Assembly: GCF_023195515.1 (NCBI RefSeq)
Contig: NZ_JALPKR020000002.1
Coordinates: 3,263,001-3,327,000, forward strand
Length of the DNA: 64,000 nt
Origin: Variovorax sp. S12S4
Lineage (GTDB): Bacteria > Pseudomonadota > Gammaproteobacteria > Burkholderiales > Burkholderiaceae_C
Reading direction: 5' to 3'
The position numbers and the translations under genes were made by a program. This document shows positions 1 to 8,214 of the stretch, in pieces (position 1 is the stretch's first letter; each line of letters begins with the position of its first letter). The notes beneath the pieces are model-generated. The model was not told the DNA's origin. It did not search any database and saw nothing but the letters and a program-made list of their open reading frames with translations.

Positions 1-538
1 CGGCTTCGCGCGCCAGGGCCGGGCCGCCCATCTGCGCCTTGACGATGGCGCCGTCCACCCCCAGTGCGGCAGCCTGCGCGAGCGCCATGCGCGACGCAGC
101 GCCGGCAGGCAGCAGGCCCGCGATGACCTCGGCCATCTCGCGCTTGTGTTCGCGCGCGCGCTCGGCGGCGCCTTGCACGCTGCCGCCCACCTCGGCCACC
201 GAGTTGATGAACGCGCAGCCCCTGAAGACCGGGTCGGCGAACCATTCGGCCATGACCTCGGGCAGCAGCAGCAAGGCCCCCGCATTGCCTGCACGTTCAT
301 GCGCGCCGCGCCGGCCGAGCGCATCGACGAACCATGCCATCCACCGCGCATGGCGGTGATCGAGAAACTCGCGCACCAGGTCGTCCTTGGATGGAAAGTG
401 CCGGTAGAAGGTGACCTTGGTCACGTCCGATGCCGCAATGACGCGGTCGATGCCCGTGGCACGAATGCCGTCGGCATAGAAGAGGTCGTGCGCGGTGTGC
501 AGGATGCGCTCGCGCGCGGGCAGTCCGGAGATGTCCAT
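1..538 (-). CDS. TetR/AcrR family transcriptional regulator (C-terminus cut by window edge)
   Basis: The reading frame starts at the ATG at 538 and runs off the window at base 1, giving about 179 residues. The N-terminus carries a TetR helix-turn-helix: an ILHTAHDLFYADGIRATGID segment, then a recognition helix ending VTKVTFYRHFPSKDDLV at about residues 40-57. The rest is the helical ligand-binding domain, which fixes no ligand. It diverges from the DUF1348 gene, and a perfect palindrome at 556-573 lies between the two starts. By analogy with the family it probably represses itself and the divergent gene, releasing DNA when an inducer binds. The inducer is unknown. Confidence 0.9.
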   Translation of the reverse strand, partial: MDISGLPARERILHTAHDLFYADGIRATGIDRVIAASDVTKVTFYRHFPSKDDLVREFLDHRHARWMAWFVDALGRRGAHERAGNAGALLLLPEVMAEWFADPVFRGCAFINSVAEVGGSVQGAAERAREHKREMAEVIAGLLPAGAASRMALAQAAALGVDGAIVKAQMGGPALAREA

Positions 539-555
539 GGCCGTATTGTAGGCAT

Positions 556-573
556 GTAGACAGGTCTGTCTAC
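556..573. promoter_or_regulatory. Palindromic TetR operator
   Basis: A perfect inverted repeat, GTAGACAG-GT-CTGTCTAC, sits 18 bases upstream of the tetR start and 62 bases upstream of the ATG at 636. Eight-base arms with a two-base centre are typical of TetR-family operators. Its place between divergent genes fits autoregulation plus control of the DUF1348 gene. Binding itself is inferred. Confidence 0.7.
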
Positions 574-635
574 GTGTGGCACATTGCGGGCCTTCGCAAT
601 CCCTTCTTCCCTTTTTCATTCACCGAAAGACCGCC

Positions 636-1057
636 ATGGAATCCCGCCCCCGCTGCCGCCCTTCACCCTTGAAACCGCAACCAGGAAAGTGCAGGCCGCC
701 GAAGACGCCTGGAACACACGCGACCCGGTCCGTGTGAGCCTGGCCTACACGCCCGACACCGAATGGCGCAACCGCGCCGACTTCGTCAACGGCCGCGAAC
801 AGGTGGTGCAATTTCTCACCCGCAAGTGGGAGCGCGAGCACGACTATCGCCTGAAGAAAACGCTCTGGGCCTTCATGGACAATCGCATTGCCGTGCGCTT
901 CGAGTACGAGTGGCACGACGCGGCGGGGCAGTGGTTTCGCAGCCACGGCAACGAGAACTGGGAGTTCGCCGAGAACGGCCTGATGCAGCGGCGCTACGCG
1001 AGCATCAACGACCAGCCGATTTCCGAATCGGAGCGCAAGTTCCGCTGGGAACGCTGA
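636..1057 (+). CDS. DUF1348 / NTF2-like (SnoaL-fold) protein, apparent frameshift near its start
   Basis: The product is a small single-domain NTF2-like protein of the DUF1348 family (WxF...[22 protein letters not shown] region and C-terminal ERKFRWER). Its biochemical role is unknown. The natural start looks like the ATG at 636, after a GAAAGA ribosome site, giving MESRP, but that frame is lost within six codons. The family sequence ([15 protein letters not shown] onward) continues in the frame that is open from a TTG at 584. One extra C in the five-C run at 647-651 would join them as [13 protein letters not shown]. The alternative is a real start at TTG 584 with an atypical leader. It diverges from tetR and shares its operator. 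Confidence 0.75.
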
Positions 1058-1088
1058 GCGCCCAACTGCCGCCGCACCCTCACCCCAA

Positions 1089-1110
1089 CCCTCTCCCCCA
1101 GGGGAGAGGG
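1089..1110. repeat. CTCTCCCC/GGGGAGAG palindromic intergenic repeat
   Basis: The sequence CCCTCTCCCC-CA-GGGGAGAGGG forms a perfect ten-base-pair stem with a two-base loop. It is preceded by CCCTCACCCCAA, the usual flank of a palindromic intergenic element common in proteobacteria. It lies between the DUF1348 gene and the histidine kinase and may act as a transcriptional or mRNA-stabilising hairpin. No T-run follows, so it is not a classical terminator. Confidence 0.65.
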
Positions 1111-1149
1111 AGCAAGTAAGCAGGAACGTTTGTTGCTTGCTTTTGGTGC

Positions 1150-2331
1150 ATGGAAACGCCCGTACTCAACCCCACCGCCAGCCACCCGCTGTGGCAGCAC
1201 CAATTGGGGTTGCTGCTCGAGTCGACAGGCGAGGGCATCTTCGGCATCGACCTGGACGGCCATTGCATGTTCATCAACCGGGCCGGCGCACAGATGCTGG
1301 GCCACGAGGCGCGCGACGTGATCGGCAGCAACATGCACGAGCTCACGCACCACTCGCATCTAGACGGCTCGCATTACGCCGACACGGACTGCCCCATCTT
1401 CAACGCCTTTCGCCGGGGCCTGCCGTGCCGCATCGACACCGAAGTGTTCTGGCGCCGCGATGGCAGCGCCTTTGCGGTGGAGTATTCGAGCCACCCCATC
1501 ATGGACGGCGCGCAGGTGCGCGGCGCCGTCATTACCTTTGTCGACATCACCGAGCGCCGCCGGCAGGCCGAGGCGCTGCAGCAGGCGAAGGACGAACTCG
1601 GCCTGCGCGTGCAGGAGCGAACGCGCGAGCTGAGCGATGCGCTGGCGCAGTTGCGGGAGCTCTCGGCCTGGCTCGACAAGGTGCGTGAGGACGAACGCAC
1701 CCGCATCGCGCGCGAAGTGCACGACGAGCTGGGCAGCCTTTTGGTGGCGCTGAAGATGGACGTCAACTGGATCGGCAAGCGCCTGGGCGAACAGCAGGAG
1801 CGCGCACCCGACGCAGCGCAGGCGATGCGCGAGCAGATGCGCGGCAAGTGCGGCAACATGAGCCAGCTGATCGAGCGCGCGGTCGACAACGTGGGCCGCA
1901 TCATCACCGACCTGCGCCCGAGCATCCTCGACCACCAAGGCCTGTGGGCGGCGCTCGAATGGCAGGCGCATGAGTTCGTTCAATCGGCCGAGCTGGCGCT
2001 GCAGTGGCACCTCGACGTGCCGGCGGGCGTGGAGCTTCCCGAGCCCGCGGCCATGGCGGTGTTCCGCATCTTCCAGGAAATGCTCAGCAACGTCGGGCGC
2101 CATGCCAAGGCGCGCAGCCTCGACATTCGCATCGATGTTCAACAGCAGCACTTGAGCATCAGCGTGCGCGACGACGGCATCGGCGCGCCGGCGCAGGCCT
2201 TCGAGGCGGCCACCGCCTATGGCGTGCTCGGCATGCGGGAGCGCGCACGCCACTTCGGCGGGCGCATCGATATCGAAAGCCATGTGGGCGAGGGCAGCAC
2301 CTTCCGCCTGCATCTGCCGTTGCCGGTGTAG
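1150..2331 (+). CDS. PAS-domain sensor histidine kinase, NarL/DegS type
   Basis: 393 residues with no membrane segment, so probably a cytoplasmic sensor. Residues about 15-135 form a PAS domain ending in the PAC-like VDITERRRQAEAL. A coiled coil (140-175) links it to a HisKA_3 dimerisation domain with phospho-acceptor His191 in REVHDELGSLLVAL. A HATPase_c domain closes the protein (N-box ML SNVGRHAKA, G-box YGVLGMRERA). It pairs with the LuxR-type regulator 10 bases downstream. The pair sits directly upstream of the cyanate transporter and cynS genes, so it may control them, but the signal is not evident from sequence. Confidence 0.93.
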   Translation: METPVLNPTASHPLWQHQLGLLLESTGEGIFGIDLDGHCMFINRAGAQMLGHEARDVIGSNMHELTHHSHLDGSHYADTDCPIFNAFRRGLPCRIDTEVFWRRDGSAFAVEYSSHPIMDGAQVRGAVITFVDITERRRQAEALQQAKDELGLRVQERTRELSDALAQLRELSAWLDKVREDERTRIAREVHDELGSLLVALKMDVNWIGKRLGEQQERAPDAAQAMREQMRGKCGNMSQLIERAVDNVGRIITDLRPSILDHQGLWAALEWQAHEFVQSAELALQWHLDVPAGVELPEPAAMAVFRIFQEMLSNVGRHAKARSLDIRIDVQQQHLSISVRDDGIGAPAQAFEAATAYGVLGMRERARHFGGRIDIESHVGEGSTFRLHLPLPV

Positions 2332-2341
2332 GCTCCGACGA

Positions 2342-3010
2342 ATGAACGACATCCGCGTACTCATCGGAGACGACCACCGCATCGTGCGCGAGGGCCTGAA
2401 GCAGATGCTCGGCGACCTCTCCAACGGACTGCCCTCGATGACAGTGCGCGCCGAAGCGCAAACAGGCCCCGAGGTGCTGGCCGCCGTGCAGGAACTCGGT
2501 GGCTCCGAAGGCCTGGACGTGGTGCTGCTCGACATCGCAATGCCGGGCCGCGACGGCCTCGACGTGTTGCAGGCCCTTCGCAAGGACTGGCCCACGCTCC
2601 CGGTGCTGATGCTCAGCACCTACCCCGAAAAGCAGTACGCGGTGCGCTGCATCAAGCTGGGCGCTTCGGGCTACTTGAACAAGAGCGCAGACGCCGACGA
2701 CATGGTGGGTGCGGTGCGCAAGGTGGCGGCAGGCGGCCTTTATGTATCGGCCGCCACGGCCGAAGCGCTGGCTGCGGCTGTGGGCCGCAACGCGGGCAAC
2801 GGCACGGAACAGCTCTCGCACCGCGAGCACCAGGTGTACCGCCTGCTCAGCGCCGGGCGCAGCGTGAGCGAAATTGGTGCGCAGCTTGGCCTGGCGCCCA
2901 ACACCGTGAGCACTTACCGTGCGCGCATTCTCGAAAAGACCGGCACCAAGAACGACGTGGAGCTTGCGCTGTATGCCGAGCGCCACGGCAAAGCGGCTCC
3001 GGCTGCCTGA
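2342..3010 (+). CDS. NarL/LuxR family response regulator
   Basis: 222 residues. The N-terminal receiver domain has acidic residues Asp10/Asp11, phospho-acceptor Asp64 in VVLLDIAMPGRDG, and a conserved-type Lys in GYLNKSAD. The C-terminal LuxR helix-turn-helix reads LSHREHQVYRLLSAGRSVSE followed by LGLAPNTVSTYRARILEKTG. The ATG at 2342 is chosen because it follows the kinase stop by 10 bases and begins the receiver strand. It is the likely partner of that kinase. A TGTAG-N8-CTACA palindrome just downstream, before the transporter gene, is a possible target site. Confidence 0.93.
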   Translation: MNDIRVLIGDDHRIVREGLKQMLGDLSNGLPSMTVRAEAQTGPEVLAAVQELGGSEGLDVVLLDIAMPGRDGLDVLQALRKDWPTLPVLMLSTYPEKQYAVRCIKLGASGYLNKSADADDMVGAVRKVAAGGLYVSAATAEALAAAVGRNAGNGTEQLSHREHQVYRLLSAGRSVSEIGAQLGLAPNTVSTYRARILEKTGTKNDVELALYAERHGKAAPAA

Positions 3011-3034
3011 AAACGAAGCCGGTGGGCACCGGCG

Positions 3035-3052
3035 TGTAGTGCTGCCCCTACA
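3035..3052. promoter_or_regulatory. Candidate operator upstream of the cyanate transporter operon
   Basis: TGTAG-N8-CTACA forms an inverted repeat about 105 bases before the solute-binding protein start. NarL-type regulators often bind such heptamer-like pairs. A second small hairpin (AGGCC-tttc-GGCCT, 3088-3101) lies between it and the gene. Its role as a site for the upstream response regulator is inference. Confidence 0.4.
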
Positions 3053-3157
3053 AAGCCTCGACAACACCTGCACGATCTGCGGTCCATAGGCCTTTCGGCC
3101 TCGCGTCGGCCCGCGCCTTGCATCGTGGCATGCATCTTTTCACCGAGGTGCACCACC

Positions 3158-4513
3158 ATGTCCAGCCCATCCGATTCGACCGCCTGCGATCTCTATGACG
3201 CCGACCGGCCACTGAACATGCGCTGCGCCTGCGGCCGCAATCATGGCCGCGGGGCGGAGATCGACGTCAGCCCCGACGACAAGCTCGAGGCCAGCCTCAT
3301 GAAGGCGCTGTTCCCCATCGACAGCGTGCGCCGTAACATCTTGCGGGCCGTGGGCGCCAACACCGCGCGCGCCGCCATCGCGTCGGTGCTGCCATTGGGT
3401 GCGCTGCAGGCCATGGCGCAAGACAAGGCGTCGCTCGAGAAGACCAATCTCAAGATCGGCTTCATTCCCATTACCTGCGCCACGCCGCTCATCATGGCGC
3501 ACCCGCTGGGCTTCTATCAGAAGCAGGGGCTCAACGTGGAAGTGGTCAAGACGGCCGGCTGGGCGCTCATTCGAGACAAGATGCTCAACAAGGAATACGA
3601 CGCCACGCATTTCCTGTCGCCCATGCCGCTGGCCATTTCGATGGGCGCGGGCTCCAACCAGGTGGCGATGAATGTCGCCACCATCCAGAACACCAACGGC
3701 CAGGCCATCACGCTGGCCAACAAGCACAAGGACAAGCGCGACCCGAGGATGTGGAAGGGCATGAAGTTTGCCGTGCCCTTCGAGTACAGCATGCACAACT
3801 TCCTGTTGCGCTACTACGTGGCCGAGGCCGGCCTGAACCCCGACACCGACATCCAGATCCGCGTGGTGCCGCCGCCCGAGATGGTGGCCAACCTGCGCGC
3901 CGGCAACATCGACGGCTACCTGGGCCCCGACCCTTTCAACCAGCGCGCCGTGTTCGAGGAAATCGGCTTCCTGCACCTGCTGACCAAGGACCTTTGGAAC
4001 GGCCACCCGTGCTGCGCCTTCGGCACCTCGACCGAGTTCATCGAGAAGAACCCCAACACCTTTGCCGCGCTGGTACGCTCGGTGCTCACCGCATCGGCCA
4101 TGGCGCGCGACCCGAAGAACCGCGAACTCATCGCCAAGGTGATAGCGCCCGCGCAGTACCTGAACCAGCCGGAGACGGTGATCAACCAGGTGCTCACCGG
4201 CAAGTTTGCCGACGGCCTGGGCAACATCCGCACCGTGCCCGACCGCGCCGACTTCGACCCGATTCCGTGGCAGTCGATGGCGGTGTGGATGCTCACGCAA
4301 ATGAAGCGCTGGGGCTATGTGAAGGGCGACGTCAACTACAGGCAGATTGCGGAAAAAGTGTTCCTGCTGACCGACGCCAAGAAGCGCATGAAGGAACTCG
4401 GCCAGAGCGCGCCCGATGGCGCCTACCCCAAGTTCACCATCATGGGCAAGGTGTTCGACCCCGCCAAGCCCGACGACTACGTCAAGAGCTTTGCCATCAG
4501 CAAGATGGCCTGA
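3158..4513 (+). CDS. Nitrate/cyanate-type ABC transporter substrate-binding protein (NrtA/CmpA family)
   Basis: 451 residues from the ATG at 3158; the frame is open further upstream but the family resemblance begins here. The first ~48 residues form an extension with a CACGRNH motif. A twin-arginine-like export signal (RRNILRAVG, hydrophobic stretch, cleavage near AMAQ) follows. The mature part is the NrtA fold: IGFIPITCATPLIMA, a VPFEYSMHN segment, and GYLGPDPFNQRAVFEEIGF. Family members bind nitrate, bicarbonate or cyanate. The cyanase gene at the end of this operon makes cyanate the best guess. It should deliver substrate in the periplasm to the permease encoded next. Confidence 0.88.
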   Translation: MSSPSDSTACDLYDADRPLNMRCACGRNHGRGAEIDVSPDDKLEASLMKALFPIDSVRRNILRAVGANTARAAIASVLPLGALQAMAQDKASLEKTNLKIGFIPITCATPLIMAHPLGFYQKQGLNVEVVKTAGWALIRDKMLNKEYDATHFLSPMPLAISMGAGSNQVAMNVATIQNTNGQAITLANKHKDKRDPRMWKGMKFAVPFEYSMHNFLLRYYVAEAGLNPDTDIQIRVVPPPEMVANLRAGNIDGYLGPDPFNQRAVFEEIGFLHLLTKDLWNGHPCCAFGTSTEFIEKNPNTFAALVRSVLTASAMARDPKNRELIAKVIAPAQYLNQPETVINQVLTGKFADGLGNIRTVPDRADFDPIPWQSMAVWMLTQMKRWGYVKGDVNYRQIAEKVFLLTDAKKRMKELGQSAPDGAYPKFTIMGKVFDPAKPDDYVKSFAISKMA

Positions 4514-4516
4514 ACC

Positions 4517-5385
4517 ATGAACGGCAAGAAGAACCTGTCGCTCAAGGCGGCGCTGGTGTCGCTCCTGATGTTCCTGTTGCTCGTGGGCGCGTGGCAGCTG
4601 GCCACCATGCCGGCCGCCGGCAACGGCGCCCCGCCGGCATGACTGCCGAGCAGATCGAATACCAGAAGATGCTCGGCAAGGACCCGGGCGGCCAGGTCAA
4701 GAGCTCGGGCTTTCCGGCTCCGGCGGAAATGGCCGCGACCGCGTGGAAGCACTTGTCGAACCCGTTCTACGACAACGGGCCGAACGACAAGGGCATTGCC
4801 GTCCAGCTGGCGTATTCGCTCGGGCGCGTGGGCCTGGGCTTTCTGCTGGCCTGCGCGGTCGCGGTGCCGCTGGGCTTTGTCATCGGCATGTCGCCGCTGC
4901 TGCACAAGGCCTTCGATCCGTTCATCCAGGTGCTCAAGCCCATCTCGCCGCTCGCGTGGATGCCGCTGGCGCTCTACACCATCAAGGACTCGTCGGTCAG
5001 CGGCATCTTCGTGATCTTCATCTGCTCGGTGTGGCCGATGCTGCTGAACACCGCGTTCGGCGTGGCATCGGTCAAGCGCGAATGGCTCAACGTGGCCAGT
5101 ACGCTCGAAGTGAAGCCGCTGCGCCGTGCGTTCCGCGTGATATTGCCTGCCGCGGCGCCCACCATTCTCACGGGCATGCGCATCAGCATGAGCATTGCGT
5201 GGCTTGTCATCGTGGCGGCCGAAATGCTGGTGGGCGGCACGGGCATTGGCTACTTCGTATGGAACGAGTGGAACAACCTCTCGCTCACCAACGTGATCTT
5301 CGCGATCCTGGTGATCGGCGTCGTCGGCATGCTGCTGGACCAGGCCTTTGCCGGGCTGCAGCGAAAGGTGACCTATGTGGAGTGA
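4517..5385 (+). CDS. ABC transporter permease (NrtB/CynB type), apparent frameshift after first membrane segment
   Basis: The reading frame from ATG 4517 (MNGKKNLSLKAALVSLL) encodes the first transmembrane helix, ending with WQLATMPAAGNGAPPA, and stops at 4642. The rest of the permease (from MTAEQIEYQKMLG at 4639) is open to 5385 in another frame. It carries the binding-protein-dependent transport inner-membrane domain, with helices and a loop matching the EAA region (VASTLEVKPLRRAFRVILPAAAP). In related permeases these parts belong to one chain. One extra base near the CCCC at 4629-4632 would restore it. The ATGA overlap could also permit restart, but the product would lack helix 1. The gene lies between the binding protein and the ATPase. 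Confidence 0.8.
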
Positions 5386-5407
5386 TCGATCGGCACAAGG
5401 CGCCCTC

Positions 5408-6235
5408 ATGACAGCTGTTCCCAACCCATCGTCCGCTACCAGCGGCTTCCTGCGCATCGAGGAGCTTGCCAAAGCCTTCGCGCCCGCGCGCCCGGTGTTC
5501 GCCGACGTGTCGTTCACGCTCGACCGGGGCGAGTTCGTCTGCATCATCGGCCACTCGGGCTGCGGCAAGACCACCATCCTCAACGTGCTGGCCGGGCTCG
5601 ACCAGGCCAGCGCCGGCCACGTGTTCATGGACGGCCGCGAAGTGGCCGGCCCGAGTTTGGAGCGCGGCGTGGTGTTCCAGAGCCACGCGCTCATGCCGTG
5701 GCTTACCGTGCGCAAGAACATCGCATTCGCCGTGAGCTCGCGCTGGCCCGACTGGTCGGCCGCGCAGGTCGACATACAGGTGCGGCGCTTCGTGGCCATG
5801 GTGGGCCTGGAGGCCGCCATCGACAAGAAGCCGTCGCAGCTTTCGGGCGGCATGAAGCAGCGCGTGGGCATTGCGCGCGCCTTTGCCATCCAGCCGAAGA
5901 TGCTGCTGCTCGACGAACCCTTCGGCGCGCTCGATGCGCTCACGCGCGGCACCATTCAAGACGAGCTGATGGCCATCGTGCGCCAGACGCAGCAAACCGT
6001 CTTCATGATCACGCACGACGTGGACGAAGCCATTTTGCTGGCCGACCGCATCCTGCTGATGACCAACGGCGCCGACCAGCCCGGCGGTGGCTGGCGGCCC
6101 GGCAACATCGCCGAGACCGTGGTCAACCCGCTGCCGCGCGAACGCACGCGTGCCTCGCTGCACCACCTGGACGGCTACTACGCGCTGCGCAACCACATCG
6201 TCGATTTTCTCGTCACGCGGGCCAAGGCCGCGTGA
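5408..6235 (+). CDS. ABC transporter ATP-binding protein (NrtD/CynD/SsuB type)
   Basis: 275 residues. Walker A is GHSGCGKTT, the signature is LSGGMKQRVGIARA, Walker B is MLLLDEPFGALD, and the switch His lies in MITHDVDEA. It energises the cyanate/nitrate-type importer with the preceding permease. ATG 5408 has AAGG six bases upstream. An ATG at 5375, inside the end of the permease gene, is the alternative start and would add 11 residues. The C-terminal tail (NPLPRERTRASLHHLDGYY) is typical of the nitrate/taurine importer ATPases. Confidence 0.9.
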   Translation: MTAVPNPSSATSGFLRIEELAKAFAPARPVFADVSFTLDRGEFVCIIGHSGCGKTTILNVLAGLDQASAGHVFMDGREVAGPSLERGVVFQSHALMPWLTVRKNIAFAVSSRWPDWSAAQVDIQVRRFVAMVGLEAAIDKKPSQLSGGMKQRVGIARAFAIQPKMLLLDEPFGALDALTRGTIQDELMAIVRQTQQTVFMITHDVDEAILLADRILLMTNGADQPGGGWRPGNIAETVVNPLPRERTRASLHHLDGYYALRNHIVDFLVTRAKAA

Positions 6236-6284
6236 CCCATATTTTTCCCAGCCACCCATTCAATTCAATCAGGAGCAAACCCGC

Positions 6285-6728
6285 ATGAACCGCAACGACG
6301 TTACCGAGAAGATCATCACCGTGAAGGTGTCCAAGGGCATTCAATGGGCCGACGTGGCCAAGAAGGTGGGCCTTTCCAAGGAGTGGACCACTGCCGCGTG
6401 CCTGGGACAGATGACGCTCGACGACAAGCAGGCGAAGATCATCGGCAAGATCTTCGGCCTGACCGTGGAGGAGCAGAAGTGGCTCAAGGTCGTGCCCTAC
6501 AAGGGCTCGCTGCCCACGCCCGTGCCGACCGATCCGCTCATCTACCGCTGGTACGAGGTGGTGAGCGTGTATGGAACCACCATCAAGGAACTGATCCATG
6601 AAGAGTTCGGCGACGGCATCATGAGCGCCATCGACTTCAGCATGGACATCCAGCGCCAGGCCGACCCGAAGGGGGACCGCGTCAACGTGGTGCTGTCGGG
6701 CAAGTTCCTGCCCTACAAGACCTACTGA
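6285..6728 (+). CDS. cynS: Cyanate hydratase (cyanase)
   Basis: 147 residues, full family length. It converts cyanate plus bicarbonate to ammonia and carbon dioxide. The N-terminal helical domain resembles a helix-turn-helix fold. The C-terminal half forms the decamer active site, with Arg88, Glu91 (YRWYEVVSVYG) and Ser114 (GDGIMSAIDF) matching the catalytic Arg96/Glu99/Ser122 of the E. coli enzyme. AGGAG at 6271-6275 is the ribosome site. It is the last gene of the ABC operon and gives that operon its likely function: taking up cyanate for detoxification or as a nitrogen source. No carbonic anhydrase gene (cynT) is nearby. Confidence 0.97.
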   Translation: MNRNDVTEKIITVKVSKGIQWADVAKKVGLSKEWTTAACLGQMTLDDKQAKIIGKIFGLTVEEQKWLKVVPYKGSLPTPVPTDPLIYRWYEVVSVYGTTIKELIHEEFGDGIMSAIDFSMDIQRQADPKGDRVNVVLSGKFLPYKTY

Positions 6729-6754
6729 CCCGCGGCCGTTCGGAAGTTCGGAAG

Positions 6755-6778
6755 ACGCGGCCCCTCAGAAGGCCGCGT
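6755..6778. terminator. Bidirectional hairpin between cynS and the SDR gene
   Basis: ACGCGGCC-N8-GGCCGCGT is a perfect eight-base-pair stem placed where two convergent genes end. The SDR stop codon lies at the edge of the loop. No long T-run follows, so it is either a weak intrinsic terminator or an mRNA 3' end stabiliser. Confidence 0.5.
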
Positions 6779-7517
6779 GCTCGGCCGGCTTCGGCCGCCA
6801 CGCCGGGCGTCGGGGCGCCGAGATGCTGCCGCCTTCGATGGCGCCTGCAATCGAGCGGGCCACGGCTTCCACTGGCACCGCGATGCGCCGCCGGGTGACC
6901 ATGCGCTCGAAGGTGCTGCAGGCGGCAATGCGGTCGGCCAGCGTCTTGTCGGCCTCATTCACGTCGGGGCGCACCACCGTCACGCGCACCCGCCCGGCAT
7001 GCTCTTGCCGCAGCCCTTCGGAGATGGCGTCCACCGCGTATTGCGTGCCGCAATACACCGCCGAGTTGGGCGACACGCCGTCCGCGGGCACCGGCGCCAC
7101 GTTCACGATGTGGCCCCAGCCTTGTTCCTGCATGGTCGGCAGCACCGCCGCAATGCCCAGCAGCACCCCGCGCAGGTTCACGTCGATCATCAGTTCCCAT
7201 TCGTCGATCTTGCGCGTCCACAGCGGCGAGACCGGCATCACGCCCGCGGCGTTCACCAGCACGTCGATGCGGTCGTGCTGCTCGAGGGCGAACTCGGCAA
7301 ACGCTTCCACGTCGGGCCGGTAGGTCACGTCGAGCCGCTGGAAGCTCGCCGTTCCACCGGCCGCCGTGATTTCTTCGGCCAGAGCCTCGAGCTTGTGGGT
7401 GCGCCGCGCGCCGAGCACCACCTTGGCGCCGCGCCGCGCCAAGAGCCGTGCAGCCGCTGCGCCAATGCCACCGCTTGCGCCCGTGATGAGGACGACTTTT
7501 TCCTGGATTGCGCTCAT
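6765..7517 (-). CDS. Short-chain dehydrogenase/reductase-fold protein with degenerate active site
   Basis: 250 residues from the ATG at 7517, with AGGAG seven bases upstream. The Rossmann NAD(P) motif TGASGGIG is intact, and NAAGV is present. The usual catalytic Ser pair is replaced: HIVNV is followed by AP rather than SS. The YxxxK motif reads YCGTQ, so the essential Lys is Gln. The surrounding sequence (VYCGTQYAVDAISEGLRQE) otherwise fits the common SDR subfamily closely. The protein may be a non-catalytic NAD(P)-binding paralogue. It lies upstream of no other gene on its strand and ends convergently with cynS. Confidence 0.9.
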   Translation of the reverse strand: MSAIQEKVVLITGASGGIGAAAARLLARRGAKVVLGARRTHKLEALAEEITAAGGTASFQRLDVTYRPDVEAFAEFALEQHDRIDVLVNAAGVMPVSPLWTRKIDEWELMIDVNLRGVLLGIAAVLPTMQEQGWGHIVNVAPVPADGVSPNSAVYCGTQYAVDAISEGLRQEHAGRVRVTVVRPDVNEADKTLADRIAACSTFERMVTRRRIAVPVEAVARSIAGAIEGGSISAPRRPAWRPKPAEHAAF

Positions 7518-7660
7518 AAGAAACTCCTCGTGCTGGTCTGTTTGAACCATGGCGCAACGCTGCGCCGGCATGGTGACAAGTCTCGCGCGGATGGCGCCTC
7601 GGGCGTTAGACGAATCGAACGGCGTTCTTGCCTGATTCTGCAAAACGCGCGTCTTGGGGC

Positions 7661-8026
7661 TCAGCGCCGCGGTGTACTTTCGCGGTAGAGCACCATGCCG
7701 GCGTGGTACAGCACGCCGTCGCGAAAGTCGCCATCGGCCGTAAAGCCTGTGTCGTCGACGTAGTCGATGTGATCGCCGCGCAGCGTGTAGCGGCCCTGGT
7801 AGGCGCTGCGGCGGTTGCCGCGCGCCTCGTCGTAGCGGCCGCCCGGCAGCAGTTCATGGCGGATGTAGCCGTCCTTGGTGACCCACATGCCGACATAGCG
7901 GTTCTGATCGGTCGGCGCGCGGGCCGGTTCTGTTTGCGAATGCGATGGCGCCGAAGCCATCGCCAGGGAGAGCGAGAGTGCGGCCAGGGTGCTGCCGCCG
8001 CGGTGCGTGGTGGTGCCGGTGGACAT
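7661..8026 (-). CDS. Exported Atu4866-domain protein
   Basis: 121 residues. An N-terminal hydrophobic stretch (LAALSLSLAMASAPSHS) suggests a signal peptide. The remainder (RYVGMWVTKDGYIRHELLPGG ... YVDDTGFTADGDFRDGVLYH) matches the small beta-barrel Atu4866 family, whose function is unknown. AAAGG precedes the ATG at 8026. It lies just upstream of the SDR gene on the same strand, 143 bases apart, and diverges from the alpha/beta hydrolase. Confidence 0.8.
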   Translation of the reverse strand: MSTGTTTHRGGSTLAALSLSLAMASAPSHSQTEPARAPTDQNRYVGMWVTKDGYIRHELLPGGRYDEARGNRRSAYQGRYTLRGDHIDYVDDTGFTADGDFRDGVLYHAGMVLYRESTPRR

Positions 8027-8214
8027 GGTGTGCGCCTTTCTTTCGATGGTGTGGATCGATCGGCCGGTTTGGCTTTTCGTGCCAGTCCATTGTGAAAAGA
8101 GCACCCCTGCGAGCGTTATCCGCTTCGTGTCGATTTTTTGCCCAATTCTGCGGAAGTCTGCGGAAGAATAGAGCGCCCCGAGGCTCACCCTTGAAAACCT
8201 CCAGACGCCGAACC

